A DNA stretch of 38,458 nucleotides from Deltaproteobacteria bacterium Ga0077550 (GTDB lineage Bacteria; Myxococcota_A; Polyangia; Nannocystales; Nannocystaceae). The stretch lies in NCBI GenBank assembly GCA_001464385.1, contig LNFB01000140.1, forward strand, positions 1 through 38,458, read 5' to 3'. The notes beneath the pieces are model-generated. The model did not search any database. It was not told where the DNA came from and saw nothing but the letters and a program-made list of their open reading frames with translations. The translations under genes were made by a program, and so were the position numbers. Below are positions 25,799 through 34,441 of the stretch, one piece after another (positions within the stretch are counted from its first letter, which is position 1; each line of letters opens with the position of its first letter).

Positions 25799-27607
25799 GT
25801 GTCATCCACGCGGCTCGCCATTGCTCTCGTTCTCGCCGTGGCGTTGGCGCCGGCGGCGGCCTGTCGGACCACGGGGCGCATCGCGCCCGACGGGACGGCG
25901 CGGGGGACGAAGCCCGGGCGCGCGCCGAAGCTGGTGCGGCCGGCGCTCGAGGCCGGTGATCCGGCGCCCGTGCTCGACATCCTGGAGCGAGAGCTGACGC
26001 AGAACCTCTCGCAGCTGTCCGGGGACGGGGTCGAGCAGGCCGCGTACTTCCTCGCCTACGACCTGGTCGCGCAGCAGCAGCTGTGGGTCGCGGCCGAGGA
26101 CGGCGCGCTGGTCCGCGACGAGTTCGACACCGATCGCTCGCTCGACGTCGACGTGCGCGTCGGGAGCCCGACGCTCGACAACAGCCACAGCAGCGACGGC
26201 GACTATGGGCCGGGCAACGGCCTGGGCTCGGGACTCTCGGTCAGCCTCAACGACGAGGATCTCTCCCTGGCGCAGGGCCTGTGGTTGGCGACCGAGGCCC
26301 AGTACCACAACGCGGTGTCGGCCCTGCGCGACGTCGAGAGCAGCGAGCAGCTGCGCAGCGATGGCGAGCAGCACCCGGACTTCTCGACCGAGAAGCCGAC
26401 TCGGCTCATGCAGTCCGAGGCCGACCTCGACTTCACCGCGATCGCGGCGCGCATGCGGCCGCTGGCGGCGGAGATCTCGGTGCGGCTCGGGTCCGATCCC
26501 CGCGTGCTCGGCAGCAGCGTGTCGATGACCGCGACGACCGAGAACCACTACTTCGTCAACTCCGAGGGCACGCGGGCGCAGAGCGGCCGCGCACGCCTGC
26601 GCGTGCTGATCGAGGCCCACACCCAGGCCGAGGACGGCATGCGGCTCGGGCTCACCGAGACCTTCGAGGCGCACACGCTGGAGCAGCTGCCCCCGCGTGA
26701 GGTGCTGCTCGCCGCCGCCGACAAGCTCCGCGACAACCTGCTCGCCCTGCAGGCCGCGCCCATCGCCGATCCGTACACCGGGCCGGCCGTGCTCGAGGGC
26801 CGCGCCGCTGGCGTCTTCTTCCACGAGATCTTCGGCCACCGCCTCGAGGGCCACCGGCAGAAGGACGACGCCGAGGGGCAGACGTTCACCGATCGCCTCG
26901 GCAAGCCGGTGCTGCCCAAGTTCCTCGACGTCGCCGACGACCCGACCATCGCGATGTTCGACGGCCAGCCGCTGTCGGGCCACTACTTCGTCGACGACGA
27001 AGGCGTGACCGCGCGGCGCACGGTGCTGGTCGAGAAGGGCAAGCTCAAGACGTTCTTGCTCGGGCGCTCGCCCGTGAAGCCGTTCCTCAAGAGCAACGGC
27101 CACGGCCGCCGCGAGCCCGGCTACCAGGTGGTCGCGCGCCAAGGCAACCTCATCGTCAGCTCGCGGCGCACGCTGTCGCGCAAGCAGCTGCGCGCGGCGC
27201 TGCTCGACGAGATCGAGCGCCAGGACAAGCCCTACGGGCTCTGGTTCACGGACATCTCGGGCGGCTACACGATCACCGATCGCAGCGGGCCGCAGGCGTT
27301 CAAGGTCGAGCCCCTGCTGGTGTACCGCGTGTATCCCGACGGTCGCCCGGACGAGCTGGTGCGCGGCGTCGAGATCGTCGGCACGCCGCTGCAGGCGTTC
27401 GAGACGATCATCGCCACCGACGACTCGCCCCGGATCTTCAACGGCGTGTGCGGAGCGGAGTCGGGCTGGGTGCCGGTCAGCGCGGTGAGCCCGTCGCTCC
27501 TGCTGCGCAACCTCGAGATCGAGCGGGGCATCCACGAGCGCGAGAAGCCGCCGTTGCTGACGCCTCCCGGCGCAGCGCCGCCCCGCGCGGTGCGGAGGTC
27601 GCGATGA
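25799..27607 (+). CDS. Exported TldD-family metallopeptidase (active subunit)
   Basis: A 602-aa member of the TldD/PmbA (peptidase U62) family. The zinc motif HExxxH is present as HEIFGH (residues 342-347) and the Cys-containing C-terminal segment GVCGAESGWVP (Cys551) supplies the expected third ligand. Typical TldD/TldE heterodimers are cytoplasmic and cleave unfolded peptides, for example in microcin maturation. Here the N-terminus reads as a lipoprotein signal (LAIALVLAVALAPAAAC), so the enzyme is probably exported. GTG 25799 is chosen because it begins that signal; a longer frame would start inside the tandem repeat array. The stop overlaps the next gene start (ATGA, 27604-27607), so the pair is coupled. 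Family assignment is firm; location is inferred. Confidence 0.9.
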   Translation: MSSTRLAIALVLAVALAPAAACRTTGRIAPDGTARGTKPGRAPKLVRPALEAGDPAPVLDILERELTQNLSQLSGDGVEQAAYFLAYDLVAQQQLWVAAEDGALVRDEFDTDRSLDVDVRVGSPTLDNSHSSDGDYGPGNGLGSGLSVSLNDEDLSLAQGLWLATEAQYHNAVSALRDVESSEQLRSDGEQHPDFSTEKPTRLMQSEADLDFTAIAARMRPLAAEISVRLGSDPRVLGSSVSMTATTENHYFVNSEGTRAQSGRARLRVLIEAHTQAEDGMRLGLTETFEAHTLEQLPPREVLLAAADKLRDNLLALQAAPIADPYTGPAVLEGRAAGVFFHEIFGHRLEGHRQKDDAEGQTFTDRLGKPVLPKFLDVADDPTIAMFDGQPLSGHYFVDDEGVTARRTVLVEKGKLKTFLLGRSPVKPFLKSNGHGRREPGYQVVARQGNLIVSSRRTLSRKQLRAALLDEIERQDKPYGLWFTDISGGYTITDRSGPQAFKVEPLLVYRVYPDGRPDELVRGVEIVGTPLQAFETIIATDDSPRIFNGVCGAESGWVPVSAVSPSLLLRNLEIERGIHEREKPPLLTPPGAAPPRAVRRSR

Positions 27608-29439
27608 TGTCGTCGCCGTGGCTGTTCGCCGCGCTGCTGCTCGCGCCGCCGGCGACCGCGTCGAGCGGCGCTCCGCCGGCGGTCGTGGCTCCCGCCGTCG
27701 CCCCCGTCGCGACGCCGAAGCCGGATCCCGAGCTCGACGCCGAGACGGTGGCGCTGCGCGACGAGCTCGCGCGCGGGCTCGCGGGCCTGCGGGTCCCCGG
27801 CGCGCCGGCGCCGTACCGCGCCGAGGTCCGCACCGTCCGCGCCCAGCTGCTCAGCCTCGACGGCTCGTACGGCGGCGTGATCGTCAACGTGCTCGATCGA
27901 CAGTCGGCGGGTGCCGTCGAGGTCCGCGTCGGTTCGCCGGCGCGCGACAACACGAACTTCTTCGGTGGCGACAGCGGCATCGCCCAGCTCGAGGTCGCCC
28001 TCGATCCGGCGCCGCGCTTCGCCGCGAAGAAGCTGTGGCTCTCCCTCGACAACGCGTTCCGCGGCGCGACCAAGGCGTGGTCCATCAAGCAGGTCGTGCT
28101 CAAGCGGCTCGCCACCGGCGAGCCGGCCCCCGACTTCACGCCGCCAGCGGCCCCCGTGCAGATGCACGCCGAGCTCGCGCCCGCCACGATCGATCGCGAT
28201 GGCTTGGCGTCGATGGTCGCGTCGCTGTCGGCGCGGTTCTCGGAGCACCCTGGCGTCGACAACGGTGACGTGCACGTGCAGATCCTCCGCACCCAGGAGA
28301 CCGTCGTGAACACCGACGGCATGGTCCTGCAGTGGGCCCGGGATCGGGCGGTGCTCGCGGTGGTCGCCGACACCAAGGCCCCCGATGGCATGCACCTCGA
28401 TCACGGGTACGCCATCCAGCTGCGCGGGATCCCCTCGGCCGACGACGAGCTGCTCGCGGCGGGCGAGAAGCTCGTCGATCAGACCCTGCGCGAGCTCGAA
28501 GAGATGGCCGCCGCGCCGATGATCGAGGAGGACTACGACGGCCCGCTGCTGTTCGCCGGCGATGCGGCAGCGCAGCTGCTCGGCGCGACCGTGGCCACCG
28601 AGGCGGTGGGGACCCCGGCGCCGCTGGGCGAGAACGGGCGCATGGTCGACCTCGAGCCGGCGTGGCAGGCCAAGCTCGGCAAGCAGGTGATGCCGAACGA
28701 CATCGACCTCGTCGACGATCCGACGCTCGCGGGCGCGTTCGGCAGCTACCAGATCGACGCCGAGGGCGTCGCGGCCCGCCGCCTGGTCCTCGTCGACGAC
28801 GGTCGCCTCGACGCGCTGCTGATGACGCGGGTGCCCAACGCCAAGGTCACCGGCAGCAACGGCCGCGCGCGCATGAGCCCCGCGCTCGAGTCGGGCGCCA
28901 CGATCAGCAACCTGACGCTGACCAGCAAGCGCAGGGGCAGCACGCTCGCCCAGCTCGAGCGCGAGCTGCTGTCGCGCGCACAGGAGGACGGCTACGAGTT
29001 CGCGTACGTGATCGAGAGCCTGCGCGACGGCGCGGTGCTCGGTCCGGTGCCGCGCGAGAGCGCGGCGGCGTACGCCGGCACCGGCAACCTCAACCTGCCG
29101 CTGCCCGCCCGCGTCTTCCGCATCGAGCCGGGTGGCAAGCGCACGCTCGTGCGCGGAGCACTGCTCGCGCCGGCGTCGATGCGCGTGCTCCGACGGATCC
29201 GCGCCGTCGGCAACCGAGCGCGCACCGTCCCGATGCGGGTGGCCGTGGGCGCGTACGGTGGCTTCGGCGCCGACGTCGGGATCGACGGCGCGCTGAGCCA
29301 GACGGTCGACGCCCAGGTGACGACGCCGGATCTCCTCGTCGATGGCCTCGAGCTCCTCGTCGAGCGCGGCGAGCACGAGAAGCCGCCGACGCTGCAGCAC
29401 CCGCTGCGGCGCAAGGACAAGCCGCCGGGCAACCCTTGA
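27604..29439 (+). CDS. Exported TldE/PmbA-like partner without zinc motif
   Basis: A 611-aa paralogue of the upstream protein, starting M-M-S-S-P-W with a hydrophobic leader (LFAALLLAPPATASS) that looks like a Sec signal. Family segments include the N-terminal VEVRVGSPARDNTNFFGGD and the C-terminal EGVAARRLVLVDDGRLDALL. Where the partner has HExxxH, this protein has a sequence around FAGDAAAQLLGATVA (about residues 314-330) with no histidines, so it cannot bind zinc there. That matches the TldE role of non-catalytic subunit in a heterodimer. It overlaps the TldD-like gene by ATGA. A third partner or substrate gene is not apparent; the next gene is 115 bases on and unrelated by sequence. Confidence 0.88.
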   Translation: MMSSPWLFAALLLAPPATASSGAPPAVVAPAVAPVATPKPDPELDAETVALRDELARGLAGLRVPGAPAPYRAEVRTVRAQLLSLDGSYGGVIVNVLDRQSAGAVEVRVGSPARDNTNFFGGDSGIAQLEVALDPAPRFAAKKLWLSLDNAFRGATKAWSIKQVVLKRLATGEPAPDFTPPAAPVQMHAELAPATIDRDGLASMVASLSARFSEHPGVDNGDVHVQILRTQETVVNTDGMVLQWARDRAVLAVVADTKAPDGMHLDHGYAIQLRGIPSADDELLAAGEKLVDQTLRELEEMAAAPMIEEDYDGPLLFAGDAAAQLLGATVATEAVGTPAPLGENGRMVDLEPAWQAKLGKQVMPNDIDLVDDPTLAGAFGSYQIDAEGVAARRLVLVDDGRLDALLMTRVPNAKVTGSNGRARMSPALESGATISNLTLTSKRRGSTLAQLERELLSRAQEDGYEFAYVIESLRDGAVLGPVPRESAAAYAGTGNLNLPLPARVFRIEPGGKRTLVRGALLAPASMRVLRRIRAVGNRARTVPMRVAVGAYGGFGADVGIDGALSQTVDAQVTTPDLLVDGLELLVERGEHEKPPTLQHPLRRKDKPPGNP

Positions 29440-29554
29440 GCGGTTCGTCCGCGTCGTCGCGCGCGCGCACCGGCGTGTCTGGTGCTGCGGTCCCGATTCG
29501 GCACGGCGGGTCCGCTCGCCTGGCCGAATCGCCGCGGCGCGTTAAGAAGCCCGC

Positions 29555-30490
29555 GTGCCCGCCGTCGTTCACCTGGTGCCGCGACCCGTGTTGACGGAGC
29601 CGAGCTCGCTCGCGCGCGATCTCGCCAACACGCCCTGGTCCGAGCAGCCGATCACGGTGCGCGTGATCGAGCTGTTCGAGCCGCGCGCCGGGGCGAGCAC
29701 CGTGGATCTCAGCCTCGCCGAGCGCGATGTGCCGGAGATCGCCGCGGTGTTGCACGACGCGACCGAGCTGCACCTGCACGGCATCCATCCCCGCGTCGCG
29801 CTGCGGTGCCTCCCCGACGTGAAGCACGCCGTGCTCGCGGGCATCTCCGTGGTCGTGCACGGACGCGTGCCGGCGCCGCGCGAGCACGCGGGCGAGTCGA
29901 CGACGCCGTGGCCGGGACCCGTGAGCGCGGACCGGGACGCCGCGGCGACCGTCGAGTCCACCGGACCGGGCGCGCCGAGCCACCTGTTCCTCGACGTCCA
30001 CGCCCCCGATCTCCTGCCGCGCGCCTGCGGACCGCTGCCGCTGGTCCTCGACGACTGCGGTCGCCTCGCGGTGATCTGCCTCGCCGAGACCCTGTCGGAC
30101 GGAGTGCGCGGCCACCTGCGCCTCGAGTTCGAGGCCCTCAGCCGCCCCGAGGTGCGGCTCGAGGTCTACGACGAGTGCGACGTGCCGCCGCGTGATCGAG
30201 CCGCGCGTCGTCGCGCCGCGTCGGCCGTGGTGGCGGGCCAGGACGCCGGCCTGCCGTACTCGCGCACCTTCGTCGAGAGCCTCGTGCAGGGCGTGCCGCT
30301 GGTCGTCCTCGGCGACACACCCGACGATCCGCCGCGCGGCGTGGTGTTCACCGGCGCGCGCAACGACGTCGATCGTGCGGTCGCGTGCGTGCGCTCGTGG
30401 GTCGCGAGCTGGGCGGTCGGCGAGGCCCCCGACGTCGACGTCGGCGCGCGCAACCGCTGGCTCGCGCTGCGTCGCCCCGCGCTTGGCTGA
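29555..30490 (+). CDS. Unknown cytoplasmic protein, possible glycosyltransferase-like C-terminus
   Basis: A 311-aa soluble protein from GTG 29555. It has two alpha/beta halves joined by a Pro/Ala/Thr-rich linker (about residues 108-142). The C-terminal half contains GLPYSRTFVESLVQGVPLVVL followed by GD, a pattern like the E-x-x-x-x-G-x-P donor-site region of GT-B glycosyltransferases. The typical nucleotide-sugar motifs elsewhere are not obvious, so this is a weak resemblance. No signal peptide or transmembrane segment. It ends at a hairpin shared with the convergent PDZ-protein gene. Confidence 0.7.
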   Translation: MPAVVHLVPRPVLTEPSSLARDLANTPWSEQPITVRVIELFEPRAGASTVDLSLAERDVPEIAAVLHDATELHLHGIHPRVALRCLPDVKHAVLAGISVVVHGRVPAPREHAGESTTPWPGPVSADRDAAATVESTGPGAPSHLFLDVHAPDLLPRACGPLPLVLDDCGRLAVICLAETLSDGVRGHLRLEFEALSRPEVRLEVYDECDVPPRDRAARRRAASAVVAGQDAGLPYSRTFVESLVQGVPLVVLGDTPDDPPRGVVFTGARNDVDRAVACVRSWVASWAVGEAPDVDVGARNRWLALRRPALG

Positions 30491-30501
30491 ACCACGCGAA
30501 A

Positions 30502-30531
30502 AGGGCCCCCTGGTCCGAACCCGGGAGCCCT
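30502..30531. terminator. Bidirectional hairpin terminator between convergent genes
   Basis: Arms 30502-30510 (AGGGCCCCC) and 30523-30531 pair with one mismatch around a 12-nt loop. It starts 12 bases after the stop of the gene at 29555-30490 and 26 bases beyond the stop of the minus-strand gene at 30557. Flanking A-rich (GCGAAAA) and TCTT stretches give it terminator character in both directions. Confidence 0.65.
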
Positions 30532-30556
30532 CTTGGCCGATCGCCGATGGGCGCGA

Positions 30557-31537
30557 TCAGAGCTCGTTCAGCGAGAAGTTGACCGCCTCGATGATCGTGT
30601 ACTGCTCGGGCTTCTGCACCTCGGCGTCGCCCGGCGGCGTCGCGAGGCCCTCGGAGTGCCAGCGGACGATGCCACGCTCGTCGAGCAGGAGGATCGCCGG
30701 GCTCTGCCCGAGGTTCTCCATCACGGTGTACGCGTTCTCCATGCCGAGCTCGCGCGCCTCGTTGTACTCGGTCTTGTTCGGGCGCCGGTAGAACGGGATC
30801 ATCGGCATCTTCTGCCCGGCGGCGTCCTTGACCGCCCACTTGTCCGACCAAGCGCGGAGATCGCTGTCGTTCATCGGCTGCTTGCGCGCGGTCGGGAACG
30901 GCACGTGCGCGAACATGATCTCGACGCCCTTCGCCTGGAGGTCGGTCTGGGCCTTCTGCAGCACCTGCATGAAGGCCACCGCGTTGCCCTCCTCGACGCG
31001 ATCACCCCAGTCCCAGTAGACCAGCAGCCGCTTCTTGCCCTTCAGCTGGCGGCCGTCGAGGATGCCGCCGTTGATGCTGACGATCTGGATCATCGGGCTG
31101 GCGTGACCGAACATGCGGCGACGCGCCCAGTCCGGCGCGGCGTTCAGCTTCTCGGCGCCGACGGTCCAGAACGGCGGGGCGTTTTCGAGGGGCGGGAGGT
31201 TGGTCTTCGGCGTCGCGGTGATCTCGACCGTCTTCGGGGCCATGCTGCCGGCCGCGAGCAGATCGAGCTTGTGGGGCTTGCCGTCGGTGACGTTCGCGGC
31301 GTCGAAGTCCTCGCCGGTCTTCACCGGCTTGCCGTCGATCTTCTGCAGGAGGTCGCCCTTCTGCACCTGATCGCAGCCCTTCTCGCAGCCGAGGTTGTAG
31401 GAGATGAACACGCCGCCGGCCTTGAGATCCTTGTTCATCGGGATCTTGAAGCCGCCGCCGGCCTTGTCACACGACAGCAGCCCGAGGCCGGACGCGAGGA
31501 CGGACGCGAGGGCGAGAGTGACGAACGAGCGCGACAT
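30557..31537 (-). CDS. Lipoprotein with PDZ-like and thioredoxin-fold domains
   Basis: A 326-aa lipoprotein (lipobox GLLSC, Cys23). Residues about 35-115 look like a PDZ domain (GVFISYNLGCEKGCDQVQKGDLLQKIDGKPVKTGEDF), and about 120-326 like a TlpA/peroxiredoxin-type thioredoxin fold (KRLLVYWDWGDRVEEGNAV, then SPAILLLDERGIVRWH). The usual redox Cys pair after the first strand is absent (WDWGD), so a thiol-disulfide role is doubtful and a structural or binding role more likely. Cys residues of the PDZ part (CEKGC) may form a local disulfide. ATG 31537 has a good AGGAG ribosome-binding site. It stands alone on the minus strand, 167 bases upstream of nothing related. Confidence 0.85.
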   Translation of the reverse strand: MSRSFVTLALASVLASGLGLLSCDKAGGGFKIPMNKDLKAGGVFISYNLGCEKGCDQVQKGDLLQKIDGKPVKTGEDFDAANVTDGKPHKLDLLAAGSMAPKTVEITATPKTNLPPLENAPPFWTVGAEKLNAAPDWARRRMFGHASPMIQIVSINGGILDGRQLKGKKRLLVYWDWGDRVEEGNAVAFMQVLQKAQTDLQAKGVEIMFAHVPFPTARKQPMNDSDLRAWSDKWAVKDAAGQKMPMIPFYRRPNKTEYNEARELGMENAYTVMENLGQSPAILLLDERGIVRWHSEGLATPPGDAEVQKPEQYTIIEAVNFSLNEL

Positions 31538-31704
31538 GAACTTTCGCTCCTGTGGTGGCGCGCGGTTGGTGTCGACCGGCGCCGGCGGACAATAGGCCGG
31601 CGGGCCGCGGGCCGTCAACGCACGCGGGACGCGACCCCGAGGCGGGGCGGCCGCGGGCGGGCCGAGACGACACGGCCGGCCCTGGGAGGCCGGAAAACGG
31701 GGTC

Positions 31705-32730
31705 CTAGACCCGGGCGCGGAGCATCAGGCCGAAGGTCCAGAACTGCGGCAGCTGGCCCCGCAGGGAGCTGTTCTGCATCCGCGCGGCCTCGTCGAGGAT
31801 CCGCACCGGGACCGTCAGCGCCTGGCCCCCCTGCTTCAGGTTCGCCAGCGCGTACCACGTCCAGAGGTAGTCGAACTGCACGCCGACCGAGACGTGCTCG
31901 TGGACCTGCACGCCGAACGCCGCCTCGATCGGGACCGCCAGGCCGTGGAAGTCGATCTTCGCGTCGCCGGCCGCGGTGGAGTAGCGCGCGCGGAAGAGGT
32001 TGTACTGGATGCCGCTGCCGACGTACGCGAGGAAGCGGCCGCGCGGGATGAAGTGCACACGCAGCAGCGGCCCGGCCTGTGCGGTGCGCAGCTTGGCGTC
32101 GTTCACCGTGAGCGCGGTGAGATCGATGCCGAGGGCCTGACCGCCGAGCACGCCGAGGGCCTGCTGCAGCAGGAACGGATCGAGCCCGTACAGCGACAGC
32201 ACGTTGGTGCCCGGCGTGACGCTCGACGTCATCGATCCCCAGCCGCCCGCGAGGCCGAAGTCGACCCAGCCGCGGATGTTGCCGCCGAGGAATCCATCGA
32301 CGCGGAACCCGGGGCGCACGTTGTGGCCGCCGTTGCACAGGCCGCGCAAGCAACCGAGCGTGCCGATGCGCAGGTCGGTGGTGAAGCCGTGGTGCTCGAA
32401 CTTCGGCTTCGCCGGCGCGGCCGCGCTGCGGTGGACGCTCGCCTCGGGCGATGCACCCGCCGGGCTCGACGCGGCGATGCGAGGTGCGGGCGGTGGCGAG
32501 GCGATCTCGGCGACGGGACGACTCGGCGCCGGCGGTGCCGCGGGCTGCGGCGGCTCGACCGTCGCTGCGGCGGTGGGGGCGGCCGGTGTCGCCGCGACCA
32601 TCGCGCGCGGGCGCTGCACCGGCGCGGGCGTCACCGCGGCGGTGTCGGCGTGTCCCTCGGACGCCCACGCGACCGATGGGCCCCCCATCAAGGGAACGAG
32701 CACTGCCATCCGCACGAGCCAGCCGACCAT
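31705..32730 (-). CDS. Outer-membrane beta-barrel protein with Ala/Pro-rich N-terminus
   Basis: A 341-aa protein with a signal peptide (MVGWLVRMAVLVPLMGG to about residue 24) and an Ala/Pro/Thr-rich low-complexity stretch (about 30-105). A barrel region follows with alternating hydrophobic strands and aromatic girdles, for example PGFRVDGFLGGNIRGWVDFG, LLRVHFIPRGRFLAYVGSG and EHVSVGVQFDYLW. It ends FGLMLRARV. Barrel size and strand pattern suggest an 8-10-strand channel or porin-like protein; the cargo is unknown. Cys residues in TLGCLRGLCNGG may form a loop disulfide. GGGAGAC precedes ATG 32730 at proper spacing. The gene is divergent from the Cys-rich lipoprotein, with 291 bases between. 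Confidence 0.82.
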   Translation of the reverse strand: MVGWLVRMAVLVPLMGGPSVAWASEGHADTAAVTPAPVQRPRAMVAATPAAPTAAATVEPPQPAAPPAPSRPVAEIASPPPAPRIAASSPAGASPEASVHRSAAAPAKPKFEHHGFTTDLRIGTLGCLRGLCNGGHNVRPGFRVDGFLGGNIRGWVDFGLAGGWGSMTSSVTPGTNVLSLYGLDPFLLQQALGVLGGQALGIDLTALTVNDAKLRTAQAGPLLRVHFIPRGRFLAYVGSGIQYNLFRARYSTAAGDAKIDFHGLAVPIEAAFGVQVHEHVSVGVQFDYLWTWYALANLKQGGQALTVPVRILDEAARMQNSSLRGQLPQFWTFGLMLRARV

Positions 32731-33021
32731 TTTGTCTCCCAACACCGTTCGACCGGACTCCAAGGAGTCATTGCCCGGATCGCTGCGAACATTACGAACC
32801 ATCGGCGCCGGACTCCACGAGGGGCCATGGTCACGTCGGCGTCGGTCCGTGAAGCGAGCGGGACGCGAGGGGCACACGAACGGGGTTCCACATGCGGACC
32901 ACCTCGCGTGCGTGGCCCGTCGCCCCCGAACCCGCGCGGCGCCGGGTCCACGCCGCCGACGAGGCCGCGCCGGGATCGACGCAGGCGCGAAACTCGGGCA
33001 GGTTTGGGTGGGATTCACTTG

Positions 33022-34419
33022 ATGAGACGCGATGCAGTCGTGGGTGTGGGCGTGTTCGGGTGGGTTCTGTCGCTCGGTGCATGCACGGGCAACCCCGTCG
33101 AAGCGGCGACCTACGGGCAGTCGGGGGAGACCTCCGCGGCCAGCGCGCCGAGCGAGTCGTCCAGCCTCAGCGATCCCACGATGGCGAGCGACTCGGCGGA
33201 CGACACCACCGGCGGCCCCGCCGCGGTGTGCGGCGACGGCATCAAGCAAGGCGCCGAGGAGTGCGACTTCGGCGACGCCAACGGCACGGGGCAGTGCCGC
33301 GAGCAGTGCCTGCTCAACGTGTGCGGCGACGGCTACGTCGGACCGGGCGAATCGTGCGACGACGGCAACCTCGTCGACGACGACGGCTGCAGCATGTTCT
33401 GCGGACCGGACACGTGCGGCGACGGTGACACGGATCCCGGTGAGGAGTGCGACGACGGCAACGCGATCGACGACGACGGATGCAGCCAGGCGTGCACGTT
33501 GCCGGTGTGTGGCGACGGCATCGTCAACCCGGTGACCGAGGAGTGCGACGGCGCGACGACGGCCCTGTGCACCGATCTGGGCGTGATGTTCGACAGCGGT
33601 CAGCTGTCGTGCACGCGGGCGTGCCACTTCGAGACGTCGGGCTGCGGACTGTGCGGCGACGGCATGATCGGCGGCACCGAGAGCTGCGACATGGCGGCGC
33701 TCGAGGAGACCTGCGAGACCCTGGGCTTCGACAGCGGCACGCTGGCGTGCTCCAACACCTGCAGCCACGTCGTGAGCGGCTGCGGTACCTGCGGCAACGC
33801 GATGATCGACGGCGACGAGGCGTGTGACGGCGCGGCGATCGGCGGCGCGACCTGTGCGCCCGACGTGGGCACCGTGCTCTGCACCGCCGGCTGCGAGCTC
33901 GACTTCGCCGGCTGCGACTCGTGTGGCAACGGGGTGATCGACGCGGGGGACGGCGAGGCCTGCGACGGCGTCGCGCTGCCGGGCGGCGGCTGCATGGGTC
34001 AGGGCTACGACGCCGGAACGCTCTCGTGCCAGCCCGACTGCACGATCGATCTGGGCATGTGCTGCCACAACGACCTCGGCGGTGTGTGCAACGACGACGC
34101 GCAGTGCTGCGGCGTGACGCTCGAGTGCGACGAGGGTGTCCAGCAGTGCTGCTCCACGGAGCTCGGCCGAGCGTGTGGCGACCACGACGACTGTTGTGGC
34201 GCCCTCGACTGCGGGCCGGGCCCCGCCGTGTGCTGCACGACCGAGCTCGGCGCGGCGTGCGACGACAACGACAGCAACTGCTGCGGCACCCTCGAGTGCG
34301 ACAACCAGCACAACCGCTGCTGCTTGCCCGCGGGTGCCCCGTGCGACAACGACAACGACTGCTGCTCGGACGACTGCAACAACGGGTCGGACACCTGCGT
34401 CGGCAACGACATGCCTTGA
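33022..34419 (+). CDS. DUF4215 (Myxococcus cysteine-rich repeat) lipoprotein
   Basis: A 465-aa surface lipoprotein (lipobox LSLGAC, Cys21) with a Ser/Thr-rich linker to about residue 68. It then has about seven cysteine-rich repeats: early ones of DUF4215 type (CGDG...GEECDDGN...DDDGC) and later variants (CGDG/CGNA/CGNG ...ESCD/EACDG). The C-terminal 110 residues switch to a different pattern with paired Cys, about four repeats of CC...ELG...C.D.D..CCG.L.C, reminiscent of knottin-like disulfide modules. All would be stabilised by disulfides outside the cell. DUF4215 repeats are typical of myxobacterial surface proteins of unknown function. ATG 33022 is used; it directly precedes the signal sequence. 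No operon partner. Confidence 0.9.
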   Translation: MRRDAVVGVGVFGWVLSLGACTGNPVEAATYGQSGETSAASAPSESSSLSDPTMASDSADDTTGGPAAVCGDGIKQGAEECDFGDANGTGQCREQCLLNVCGDGYVGPGESCDDGNLVDDDGCSMFCGPDTCGDGDTDPGEECDDGNAIDDDGCSQACTLPVCGDGIVNPVTEECDGATTALCTDLGVMFDSGQLSCTRACHFETSGCGLCGDGMIGGTESCDMAALEETCETLGFDSGTLACSNTCSHVVSGCGTCGNAMIDGDEACDGAAIGGATCAPDVGTVLCTAGCELDFAGCDSCGNGVIDAGDGEACDGVALPGGGCMGQGYDAGTLSCQPDCTIDLGMCCHNDLGGVCNDDAQCCGVTLECDEGVQQCCSTELGRACGDHDDCCGALDCGPGPAVCCTTELGAACDDNDSNCCGTLECDNQHNRCCLPAGAPCDNDNDCCSDDCNNGSDTCVGNDMP

Positions 34420-34441
34420 CCGTTCGCGTTGCTCGGCGACC

